IMG/VR virus record: IMGVR_UViG_3300025401_000028 | Location: 1-64,000 of that record | Strand: one strand, 5' to 3' | Length of the DNA stretch: 64,000 nt | DNA from: a virus | Shown here: positions 54,738 through 60,711 of the stretch, in pieces | Position numbering within the stretch: position 1 is the first letter of the stretch | Layout: each line of letters starts with the position of its first letter | Position numbers and translations under genes: made by a program | Notes under the pieces: generated by a model | The model's input: the letters and a program-made list of their open reading frames with translations, nothing else | Told to the model about the DNA's origin: nothing | Database searches by the model: none

Positions 54738-55670
54738 TCAAGCACGAGCAGCTAACTTATTAAAGAACTCCAAACTATCATCATCGTCATCGTCAGCAGC
54801 CATAACTGGTGCTGGCTTTGACTTGATTGTAGGAGCAGGAGTCTCGTTCCAAGGTGCATCATCCTCATCGACAGAAACAGCAGTAGCACGTGCAGCGGCT
54901 GGAGTCTTACCGAGTGTAGAATTATCAAGACCAAGAACCTTGTTTAGCTTCGCCTTCAGTTCATCATAAGACTTGAAATTAGAAGGTGCAAGGAAGTCTT
55001 GAAGCGAATGCTCTTTCTTCCAAACTGCTTCCATTTCCGAATCATCATCGAACAATGGACCAGATGCCGAAAACTCAGAACGGTCATAGTTGCGATAACC
55101 ATCGACGTTACGAATCTTCAACTTAAGATTAGCACCTTCCCAAAGATCGAATGGGTTGGTTGGCTTTTCTCCTGGAAACTGTGGGTTCATAAGATCATTG
55201 AGCTTATCCCAGATCTTCTTGCCATAACGGAACAAGAATACCTTACCTTCGTTTTCAGGATTTTGTTGATCCGTAACAACGTAGACATTAGAGATAAAGT
55301 TCAGTTTACGCTTTTGAGTACGAGCAACTTCCTTATCTGATTCAAGACCAGAGTTCCAAAGTTGTGTATTTAATTCACCGACAGGATCTACCTTACCGAT
55401 AGTAGTCAATGAGTTCTCGATATACCAAGAGCCAGTTGGACCTTTGAAACCGTGTTCAAACATGCGAATGAAAGGAACATCTTCACCAGTCGGTGCTGGG
55501 AGGAAACGGATAACAGCATAGCCATTGCCAGCCTTATCCACGTTAGGATACCAAAAGCGATCGTCGTTCTTCTTATCGCTACCTTGGTTAGTTGAGAGCT
55601 TTGTCAATTCAGCATTGAGCTTATCGAGTGCTGCACGACCTGAGTTCTTCTTGAGTTCATTAAAGTTCAT
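54738..55670 (-). CDS. gp32: Single-stranded DNA-binding protein gp32
   Basis: I choose the ATG at 55670, preceded by GGAG. The 310-residue product has the gp32 layout: a basic N-terminal cooperativity region (NFNELKKNSGRAALDKLNAE), then the OB core with DRFWYPNVDKAGNGYAVIRF, GSWYIENSLTTIGKVDPVGE, NPENEGKVFLFRYGKKIWDK and DLWEGANLKLKIRNVDGYRN, and an acidic tail (DDDDDDSLEFFNKLAARA). The Cys residues that bind zinc in T4 gp32 are absent from the equivalent region. It coats replication ssDNA and recruits gp59/helicase. It is convergent with gp29 with no gap. Confidence 0.95.
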   Translation of the reverse strand: MNFNELKKNSGRAALDKLNAELTKLSTNQGSDKKNDDRFWYPNVDKAGNGYAVIRFLPAPTGEDVPFIRMFEHGFKGPTGSWYIENSLTTIGKVDPVGELNTQLWNSGLESDKEVARTQKRKLNFISNVYVVTDQQNPENEGKVFLFRYGKKIWDKLNDLMNPQFPGEKPTNPFDLWEGANLKLKIRNVDGYRNYDRSEFSASGPLFDDDSEMEAVWKKEHSLQDFLAPSNFKSYDELKAKLNKVLGLDNSTLGKTPAAARATAVSVDEDDAPWNETPAPTIKSKPAPVMAADDDDDDSLEFFNKLAARA

Positions 55671-55710
55671 ATGTATTCTCCGTATTGTTAATATTAATAG
55701 TATTGATCTT

Positions 55711-55736
55711 ATGTTGAGCAGTGTAACGCTCAACAT
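55711..55736 (-). promoter_or_regulatory. Hairpin at the 5' end of gp32 mRNA
   Basis: ATGTTGAGC (minus 55736-55728) pairs perfectly with GCTCAACAT (55719-55711) around an 8-base loop. The promoter just upstream predicts a transcript start near 55735, so the message begins with this stem. T4 gp32 regulates its own translation through a structured leader; this is a candidate for the same role. Confidence 0.55.
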
Positions 55737-55741
55737 TATTT

Positions 55742-55770
55742 AGTATAGCTTGACTTACTATATTTGTCAA
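55742..55770 (-). promoter_or_regulatory. Sigma-70 type early promoter for gp32
   Basis: On the minus strand TTGACA (55770-55765), a 17-base spacer and TATACT (55747-55742) give near-perfect consensus. It lies between the stop of the basic protein gene and gp32. The -35 is within an inverted CTTGAC...GTCAAG pair. Confidence 0.85.
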
Positions 55771-55771
55771 G

Positions 55772-55912
55772 TTATTTCTTCTTTGGTGGTTTTGATGTGC
55801 CACCAGTTCTTCTCCACTTACCGTCTGTAGCTTTTGTAAATGTTGAAGTAAATCCATTTTTGCCATTATAAACACGTGTAGTTTTTTTAGGTTGTCCAGG
55901 TTTGCGTGCCAT
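55772..55912 (-). CDS. Small basic protein (46 aa)
   Basis: I choose the ATG at 55912; the upstream in-frame ATG would extend inside gp59. The product begins ARKPGQPKKTTRVYNGKNG and ends KWRRTGGTSKPPKKK: very Lys/Arg-rich, with Gly and Thr. It starts 2 bases before the end of gp59 and lies just ahead of gp32, suggesting a small nucleic-acid-binding partner. Not recognised as a named family. Confidence 0.5.
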   Translation of the reverse strand: MARKPGQPKKTTRVYNGKNGFTSTFTKATDGKWRRTGGTSKPPKKK

Positions 55913-55913
55913 A

Positions 55914-56495
55914 TCAGTTCTCGTAATAATCAAGAACTGTTTTAGACATCTTTGCTTTATCATAGTTAATAAATGGCTTGTATTTCTTTATCTTATTCGA
56001 AAGCTGTTCCCACAATGGATCGTACTCCATATTTTTATCCCAATAACTTAAACAATTGACAAGATCAGAAAGAACAATAAGAGTTTCGAGGCATATAGTA
56101 TTACTAAGATACAACTTAATAATATGAGGATGCGAGCCAGTGGTGGCAATAAAGTTACTATTAAAATCAGTAAGAAGATGACCCAAATCATTTTTTACAA
56201 CATAAGTTAAAGACTGAATACGTTTAGACCATTCCTGATAAACTTTATTTGCTTCTTCGCTATAAGCAATATCTCTAATCCATGCTTTTTCGTTTTTGAT
56301 TAGATTGGCAATAAGAAAGTTTTTAGGATCTGGATGTTTAGCTATTTTTTGGAAAAATAATTTATCTGAACGAGTATCAAACTTATCATATGATAGTTTG
56401 CTTTTACCATTGTATTTAAAATAATCATATGATGGTTTAGTGAAATGATTTTTTAGTGCAAGATATTCTTTATAGCAGTCAAATGCTGACATCAT
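55914..56495 (-). CDS. gp59: Helicase loader gp59
   Basis: This 193-residue protein matches T4 gp59 (217 residues) in layout: a start resembling the T4 VYKLYLMIKQHM region (MSAFDCYKEYLALKNHFTKP), RSDKLFFQKIAKHPDPKNFL, IANLIKNEKAWIRDIAYSEE, LSNTICLETLIVLSDLVNCL, and KIKKYKPFINYDKAK. gp59 loads the gp41 helicase onto gp32-coated forks; it lies two genes before gp32, as expected from T4. Its first 30 codons are an exact copy of a sequence 792 bp upstream, so its start was duplicated together with insertion of the oxygenase gene. Confidence 0.88.
   Translation of the reverse strand: MMSAFDCYKEYLALKNHFTKPSYDYFKYNGKSKLSYDKFDTRSDKLFFQKIAKHPDPKNFLIANLIKNEKAWIRDIAYSEEANKVYQEWSKRIQSLTYVVKNDLGHLLTDFNSNFIATTGSHPHIIKLYLSNTICLETLIVLSDLVNCLSYWDKNMEYDPLWEQLSNKIKKYKPFINYDKAKMSKTVLDYYEN
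56405..56495. repeat. 91-bp perfect direct repeat, copy 1 (functional gp59 start)
   Basis: Identical to 57197-57287, 792 bp away. It begins taccattgtatttaaaataa (plus strand) and ends at the gp59 ATG. It covers codons 1-30 of gp59 and the last five codons plus stop of the oxygenase gene in another frame. Confidence 0.97.
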
Positions 56496-57183
56496 TGTTG
56501 TTTCCGATACTGAGTTTTAAATTTCCAGAAACAGAAATTCTTTCTTCATCTGAAGTAAAGAAAGGATGAACTAAATGGTTTAATTTAGAAGGGAATAAAC
56601 ATATAATACCTTCAAATGATTTATCGATAGGTAAGTTTTCACTTCTTATTCTACCTAAAATATCCGTAAAAACAAAATTAAATGTAGAGGTAGAATTATC
56701 TTTTTTCTTTATATTAGGAAATACTCCAAACTCATCTTGAAGGTCATAAGGAATTTTTACCCAAATAACAAAAGATAACACGCCACTATGATCGTGAATG
56801 GGATTAAACTCATATTTGTTTTGAAAATTAACCCATATATTACTTAATACTAAAGGAAGATCACCAGTGAGAATATCCGTTAAATCTGTAATATCATTTG
56901 CTTGCAAATAATTTTTTGCCAGCATCATAATGTAATTATTAATTGATGGAATTACTGGTTCTAAACTATATTCTTTTTTTATATGACCTGCTAATTTGCC
57001 GTTGAACTTTTCAACATTTTTGTCATCTTCTTTAATTTTATTAATTTGATTAATAATAATATCCATCAATTTTTGAGGAACTTTATCATACATAACTGTT
57101 GGATTTCCAAAAGAAAACATATAGCTAGCTTCTGGATTTTTATGAAGATCTTTAATAAAATCGTACCTTTTTGGATCTTGCAC
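56479..57183 (-). CDS. 2OG-Fe(II) oxygenase family protein
   Basis: This 234-residue protein is of the putative 2OG-Fe(II) oxygenase type common in T4-like phages. Iron ligands are visible as HDH in EFNPIHDHSGVLSFVIWVKI (H and D, about 133-135) and the distal His in FPSKLNHLVHPFFTSDEERI, with the Arg and SGNL that contact 2-oxoglutarate near the end. The substrate is unknown. The gene separates a 91-bp fragment of the gp59 start from intact gp59. Its C-terminal NDVSI and stop are encoded by the gp59 repeat itself. Confidence 0.85.
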   Translation of the reverse strand: MQDPKRYDFIKDLHKNPEASYMFSFGNPTVMYDKVPQKLMDIIINQINKIKEDDKNVEKFNGKLAGHIKKEYSLEPVIPSINNYIMMLAKNYLQANDITDLTDILTGDLPLVLSNIWVNFQNKYEFNPIHDHSGVLSFVIWVKIPYDLQDEFGVFPNIKKKDNSTSTFNFVFTDILGRIRSENLPIDKSFEGIICLFPSKLNHLVHPFFTSDEERISVSGNLKLSIGNNNDVSI

Positions 57184-57196
57184 GTTATTATACTCC

Positions 57197-57287
57197 TACC
57201 ATTGTATTTAAAATAATCATATGATGGTTTAGTGAAATGATTTTTTAGTGCAAGATATTCTTTATAGCAGTCAAATGCTGACATCAT
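57197..57287 (-). pseudogene. 91-bp direct repeat, copy 2: truncated gp59 start
   Basis: Identical to 56405-56495. It encodes the first 30 codons of gp59 and then leaves homology, with the frame running on to 57066 as unrelated residues. Its ATG overlaps the upstream gene stop (AGATGATG), the layout expected of the original gp59 start, so this is probably the ancestral site now decapitated. Ribosomes may still start here and make a short dead-end peptide. Confidence 0.85.
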
Positions 57288-57514
57288 CTTACATACACGT
57301 CTAGTGTCTCAAGGAAAAATTTCTTCAACTTCTTATCAAACGATTCTTTGTTTAGAGTCATATAATCAGTGTAAAGATCGGCAATACTCGAATTATTACC
57401 AGTATTACTTAATACTTGATAATTACGACTCTCAATTTCTTTGATCAATTCATCATCATCGAAGTCTTCAAGATCTGGATCATCCACCCAAACATCTGTA
57501 TTTACATATGGCAT
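57284..57514 (-). CDS. Acidic hypothetical protein between gp33 and gp59 (76 aa)
   Basis: I choose the ATG at 57514, preceded by GAGGAG at good spacing. The upstream in-frame extension lies inside the gp33 gene. The product begins MPYVNTDVWVDDPDLEDFDD and contains IESRNYQVL, then a helical C-terminal half (NKESFDKKLKKFFLETLDVY). It is strongly acidic at the N-terminus. I do not recognise a family; position implies a replication or late transcription accessory role. Confidence 0.6.
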   Translation of the reverse strand: MPYVNTDVWVDDPDLEDFDDDELIKEIESRNYQVLSNTGNNSSIADLYTDYMTLNKESFDKKLKKFFLETLDVYVR

Positions 57515-57524
57515 ATCAGACTCC

Positions 57525-57749
57525 TCAAAATGGTAGCTTCGCGCCACCCTTTAAATAATTTAAATTCTCTGCATCAGCTTGTAGCTTAGATTTAATTACA
57601 GGATCTTTTTTAATGATGTTAGCAATAACTTCAATATCGAGATTATTTTTTTCACACCATGTCGTAATAGCATCAATATAATCTACATCGTTATTATGTA
57701 TCTTTTCAATTTCAGAATTAAACGTATTAGAATCAAAAACGAATTTCAT
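57525..57749 (-). CDS. gp33: Late transcription coactivator gp33
   Basis: I choose the ATG at 57749; the longer frame runs into the tRNA cluster. This 74-residue protein begins MKFVFDSNTFNSEIEKIHN and has YIDAITTWCEKNNLDIEVIA, IIKKDPVIKSKLQADAENLN and LKGGAKLP. The YxDAixxWCExNxixxExiA then ExLNxLK-xxLP order is the short gp33 type of T4-like phages of marine bacteria. gp33 bridges RNA polymerase, gp55 and the sliding clamp for late transcription. T4 order 33-59-32 is retained. Confidence 0.78.
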   Translation of the reverse strand: MKFVFDSNTFNSEIEKIHNNDVDYIDAITTWCEKNNLDIEVIANIIKKDPVIKSKLQADAENLNYLKGGAKLPF

Positions 57750-57772
57750 AATATATCCTATGTTTGAGGAAA

Positions 57773-57813
57773 TGGTGGACCGAGCAGGACTCGAACCTGC
57801 AACCAATCCGTGT
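57773..57813 (-). pseudogene. Truncated tRNA 3' half
   Basis: On the minus strand GCAGGTTCGAGTCCTGC forms a complete T arm and is followed by TCGGTCCACCA, the same acceptor end as the neighbouring tRNA-Met. No D arm, anticodon arm or 5' acceptor strand precedes it; the CCA of tRNA-Met is only three bases upstream. It looks like the remnant of a tRNA lost by deletion. Confidence 0.7.
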
Positions 57814-57816
57814 ATT

Positions 57817-57891
57817 TGGTGGACCGAGTAGGATTCGAACCTACGATCGCACTGTTATGAGCAGTGAGCCTTACCGCTTGGCTATCAGTCC
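57817..57891 (-). tRNA. tRNA-Met (CAT anticodon)
   Basis: It folds as a 75-nt tRNA with encoded CCA. Acceptor GGACTGA pairs with TCGGTCC; anticodon stem CACTG/CAGTG surrounds loop CTCATAA; T arm TAGGTTCGAATCCTA. G1-C72 argues against initiator tRNA. The D arm AGCCAAGCGGTAAGGCT resembles bacterial tRNA-Gln, so the body may have come from another isoacceptor. A lysidine-modified tRNA-Ile cannot be excluded from sequence alone. Confidence 0.88.
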
Positions 57892-57897
57892 GAAAAT

Positions 57898-57973
57898 TGG
57901 CGATCACCAAGGGACTCGAACCCCTAACCTAGAGAGTAGAAATCTCTTGCTCTTCCAGTTGAGCTAGGTGACC
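57898..57973 (-). tRNA. tRNA-Arg (TCT anticodon)
   Basis: It folds as a 76-nt tRNA with encoded CCA. Acceptor GGTCACC pairs with GGTGATC (one G-U). Anticodon stem AGAGA/TCTCT surrounds loop TTTCTAC, giving anticodon TCT, which reads AGA. T arm GGGGTTCGAGTCCCT (closing G-T). AGA is a common Arg codon in these AT-rich genes, so the tRNA probably supplements the host. Confidence 0.93.
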
Positions 57974-57984
57974 AATTTGAATTG

Positions 57985-58292
57985 AAGTGAGCCCGTTCTG
58001 TTTCGAGGTGGAACCCATACCCAAGAGATTAAGCCGCTAGGCGCATCTCAAGAAGTGAATTATCGTTTGCAGATAATTTATTTATGCTATTGTCTCGATC
58101 TTGTCTTTATTACACCAGTCGATCCTATTTCGCCCCCATCAAAGATACACCGTCCTTACGACGCCCCAAATTAATTGGCTCTAGCAGTTAAGAACGACTC
58201 AGCGGTCTTATCCAGTGTATCCGTGGTGGAGGCGGTGGGTACTGCCCCCACGTCCTCAGTGTCTATTCCACATGATGTCATCAACATCAGCA
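57985..58292 (-). ncRNA. ssrA: Circularly permuted two-piece tmRNA
   Basis: Reading the minus strand: the acceptor piece (about 58292-58224) has T arm GTGGG-GGCAGTA-CCCAC (58251-58235), acceptor strand CGCCTCC (58234-58228) and ACCA (58227-58224). An internal spacer (58223-58138) follows, closed by GATACAC/GTGTATC (58221-58215 with 58150-58144). The coding piece then begins GGGGGCGAAATAGGATCGAC at 58137, which pairs with CGCCTCC, the classic tmRNA 5' end. The tag frame GCA...TAA at 58070-58029 encodes ANDNSLLEMRLAA; GAGAT/ATCTC forms a hairpin over its stop. This order (3' half first) is the alphaproteobacterial two-piece form. Outer ends are approximate. Confidence 0.9.
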
Positions 58293-58297
58293 TATTC

Positions 58298-58328
58298 TAT
58301 TTATACCGTATATTAGATCATTAGTCAA
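58298..58328 (-). promoter_or_regulatory. Overlapping early and late promoters of the tmRNA/tRNA cluster
   Basis: On the minus strand TTGACT (58328-58323), a 17-base spacer and TATAAA (58305-58300) form a sigma-70 promoter. The same -10 is part of an exact TATAAATA (58305-58298), the T4 late element. Transcription should start near 58292, at the tmRNA acceptor piece. Confidence 0.75.
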
Positions 58329-58552
58329 GTCTTTTCTTTCCAGTTATGACCAATGTAATATTCCATCATGATCTCTATACCTTTAATCCAATGATCAGTA
58401 TCATTTAGATCTTCGAGTTCATATTGGGCTAGTGGTTCTTTGTTTAGTTTTTCAGTAAGCTGTTGTTTTTGTTGCAACAATCCACGATAATCCTGAAGTA
58501 AGGTTTGCTGAAAAATTTTATCAATCGTTTCAACATCAATATCAATTAGCAT
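58325..58552 (-). CDS. Hypothetical protein (75 aa)
   Basis: It starts with LIDIDVETIDKIFQQTLLQD, then YRGLLQQKQQLTEKLNKEP and ALAQYELEDLND-like helix, ending IEIMMEYYIGHNWKEK. All-helical, with a Gln/Leu-rich central coiled coil. It overlaps the preceding gene by 11 bases, and its stop overlaps the -35 of the tmRNA promoter. Similar short proteins are scattered in T4-like phages, but I cannot name a function. Confidence 0.6.
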   Translation of the reverse strand: MLIDIDVETIDKIFQQTLLQDYRGLLQQKQQLTEKLNKEPLAQYELEDLNDTDHWIKGIEIMMEYYIGHNWKEKT

Positions 58553-59018
58553 TTTTAAACTCCAGTTTATCTTTGTTAACTATGAATTCTACAATATTGT
58601 AATCGTCAAACTGATCGCCACCATATCGAAAATAATCTCTGCCACCATCAACGAAAGCACCATTACCAGCATCGCGATAATCATGACGATAACGAGAATA
58701 GGTAACAGTACCTTCAGTCTCTAAACCTTTGAACGCTACGCCATCAACAGCCGATAAACCATTAGCGATCATAAACTGATTGGTGTCATCAATATAAAGA
58801 GCGAAATAGTTTGAACCTTCTGGATGTGCAGTTTCCGTATAGAAGATAGCTGCTGGAAAGTTAGCCCAACCACCATTACGATCCTTAGCACAAGTTTCTA
58901 GTACATAGGTAGCCTTGTAATGTTTTTCGATATTTTTGATTTTTTCCTCAGTAAGAAAAGAACATTTAGTATCGACAGTCAAACTATTTCTATCAGTAAC
59001 TAACTTACGCTTGTTCAT
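58542..59018 (-). CDS. Conserved hypothetical protein (158 aa)
   Basis: Three consecutive ATG codons follow GGAGA; I choose the third (59018), which has the best spacing. Features include TCAKDRNGGWANFPAAIFYT, NYFALYIDDTNQFMIANGLS and RYRHDYRDAGNGAFVDGGRD, YFRYGGDQFDDYN. Aromatic- and Asp-rich, apparently a compact alpha/beta fold with a C-terminal IVEFIVNKDKLEF strand. I recall similar uncharacterised proteins in T4-like phages but no function. Confidence 0.65.
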   Translation of the reverse strand: MNKRKLVTDRNSLTVDTKCSFLTEEKIKNIEKHYKATYVLETCAKDRNGGWANFPAAIFYTETAHPEGSNYFALYIDDTNQFMIANGLSAVDGVAFKGLETEGTVTYSRYRHDYRDAGNGAFVDGGRDYFRYGGDQFDDYNIVEFIVNKDKLEFKNAN

Positions 59019-59379
59019 CATCATTCTCCAATTCTTTTACCAACTCAATAGCCAAATTTTTCCACCAGTTGCGTTGGATCTCAATCTTTTCGTAACTGAG
59101 CTCCAATTGCTCATTTGCTATCATTGTAGTAAAGATTTCAAATTTTTGCAACCGATCATTTTCTTTTTCAATATTTTCAGCGTATAAACCAGCAAATTTG
59201 TTTCGAGTTTCGAGCACAAGTATTTCACGTTCTTTATCAGCTATCGTCTGCTTCATCTCCATAATCCCACCTGGACCTGTTTCCAGTTGACTGATACGTC
59301 TATTAGCAAGATGCAGTCTTCTCTCATTAATAGGAAGATATTCTAACCAAGAATCGATTGTTTCTTTTTCAGTTTGCAT
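59005..59379 (-). CDS. Coiled-coil hypothetical protein (124 aa)
   Basis: Almost entirely helical: ERRLHLANRRISQLETGPGG, MKQTIADKEREILVLETRNK, NIEKENDRLQKFEIFTTMIA and ELVKELENDDEQA. A long Glu/Lys/Arg/Leu heptad pattern is interrupted only by TGPGG. It overlaps neighbours on both sides (11 and 14 bases), so it is part of the early operon. No family recognised. Confidence 0.6.
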   Translation of the reverse strand: MQTEKETIDSWLEYLPINERRLHLANRRISQLETGPGGIMEMKQTIADKEREILVLETRNKFAGLYAENIEKENDRLQKFEIFTTMIANEQLELSYEKIEIQRNWWKNLAIELVKELENDDEQA

Positions 59380-59596
59380 CTTTCACCTTTGTAAATGTTT
59401 CAATACGACGATCGATATATTCATCTAAATGCATCTTAAATTTTTCTTTGGCTAGTGGTAAAATATTAGCACGGATATTATCCGCCTGTCTCCACTCACC
59501 TTCATCATTATGGTGCCACTCATCATCTAGAGTGTCGATAAGTTTCTCTAGGGAGTTAACGAGATCTTCGATAATGTCTGAGCTTTTCCTAGTCAT
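59369..59596 (-). CDS. Hypothetical helical protein (75 aa)
   Basis: It starts TRKSSDIIEDLVNSLEKLID and contains DDEWHHNDEGEWRQADNIRA then a second helix (KEKFKMHLDEYIDRRIETFT). Acidic first half, mixed second half. The ATG overlaps the stop of the 371-residue gene as ATGA. Not recognised. Confidence 0.58.
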   Translation of the reverse strand: MTRKSSDIIEDLVNSLEKLIDTLDDEWHHNDEGEWRQADNIRANILPLAKEKFKMHLDEYIDRRIETFTKVKDAN

Positions 59597-60708
59597 TTAA
59601 TCACCTTTAGAATAATAGTGTTTTCATTTATACGACCATTAGCTTCACCAGTCATCTCTTCAATCATCTTACGTAGAACGATTTTACCACCAGTCAACAC
59701 AGCCTGTAATTTCTCAGATGTTTTACGACCAATCTTTATGGATTTAGAATTATCGCTATTATAAGACACCAAACTAGTACCACGGACGTTAATACCATTC
59801 CTACCATCAGCAACAAAAACGCTGAGAAGATTGTATTTGGTGTTAAAAGTCCAGACTGTTTGGGCTCCGAGGATTGATTCTGGATTGATGGAGGTAAGTT
59901 TGTGTTCATTGCTTTCTTTCTGATATTTGAAATTCTTCAAGATCTTTTCTACAGAAGGTGCTTTGGTCTTACGTGGAGCTCGTGCTTTCTTAGTGTTGCC
60001 ATTATAACGATGAGCATCCTCTAGCATCTTACCAAGGAGCTCTATACGGCTCTTAAGACCTTTCTTACCGTAGTGCTTATAACCTTCTAGAAGCTGCTCG
60101 TCTTTACCTTCAAAAGCATGAACCAACTCCATCAGAACAGGAGTATAATATTCTAGGATCTTAGCAGCGTACATAGCAGGAATCTCTTTTTTCTTTAACC
60201 AATCATATAAAGAAAACTCTTCATCCTTATCCAGCATCTCTTCGATATCACCGATAATATCATATCCTTTTTCTTTGATACGGTCTTGAATCGATGGCTT
60301 CTCGGCGACAGCCGATTTTTTCTCTACCTCCACATGAGTAAATGATTCTGTCAAAAACTCGTTTATCTGAGAGTCCCAGCCGAAGGACTGAGCGGCTAGA
60401 GGAGCGATAGAGGACATCCTAGAAAGCCAGCAAGCGGTGAGCGGTAGCCATGTATCCGAAACCTTCTTGAGCCTCTGCAAGTCCTCTAAACGATTGTGTG
60501 CAGCAAGGTAAGAAGCCATATACTCGCGAGCCTCCTCCTTGCTGCACATGGCATTGTACCAGTTGATCGATCGGATCGTGGACTTTCCGATCTGCGTAGC
60601 CATAGGTTCATCACCAAGATACTTCACATTCACAAGGTACTGTTCGCTACGAGTTTTACGAACAGGCTTTGGTTTGCTACGCTTAATCAACTTTGGTCGC
60701 TGTGCCAT
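59593..60708 (-). CDS. Conserved phage protein of unknown function (371 aa)
   Basis: The N-terminus is basic (RPKLIKRSKPKPVRKTRSEQ). The body is helical (STIRSINWYNAMCSKEEARE, SYLAAHNRLEDLQRL, WLPLTACWLSRMSSIAPLAA), followed by an acidic linker and a Lys-rich stretch (NTKKARAPRKTKAPSVEKIL). A C-terminal beta-rich domain has AQTVWTFNTKYNLLSVFVAD and VRGTSLVSYNSDNSKSIKIG, ending GRINENTIILKVI. I recall relatives in large T4-like phages, all uncharacterised. Basic regions suggest nucleic-acid contact (inference). Confidence 0.65.
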   Translation of the reverse strand: MAQRPKLIKRSKPKPVRKTRSEQYLVNVKYLGDEPMATQIGKSTIRSINWYNAMCSKEEAREYMASYLAAHNRLEDLQRLKKVSDTWLPLTACWLSRMSSIAPLAAQSFGWDSQINEFLTESFTHVEVEKKSAVAEKPSIQDRIKEKGYDIIGDIEEMLDKDEEFSLYDWLKKKEIPAMYAAKILEYYTPVLMELVHAFEGKDEQLLEGYKHYGKKGLKSRIELLGKMLEDAHRYNGNTKKARAPRKTKAPSVEKILKNFKYQKESNEHKLTSINPESILGAQTVWTFNTKYNLLSVFVADGRNGINVRGTSLVSYNSDNSKSIKIGRKTSEKLQAVLTGGKIVLRKMIEEMTGEANGRINENTIILKVIK

Positions 60709-60711
60709 TCT

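Noticed and set aside
54728-54753. 7-bp inverted repeat over the convergent gp29 and gp32 stops as a bidirectional terminator
   Set aside because: No T-run on either side and the repeat follows from Ala codons at both protein ends; evidence too weak.
57066-57287. 73-codon frame upstream of the oxygenase as a gene of its own
   Set aside because: Its first 30 codons are the duplicated gp59 start and the rest is out-of-frame sequence; it is annotated as a fragment instead.
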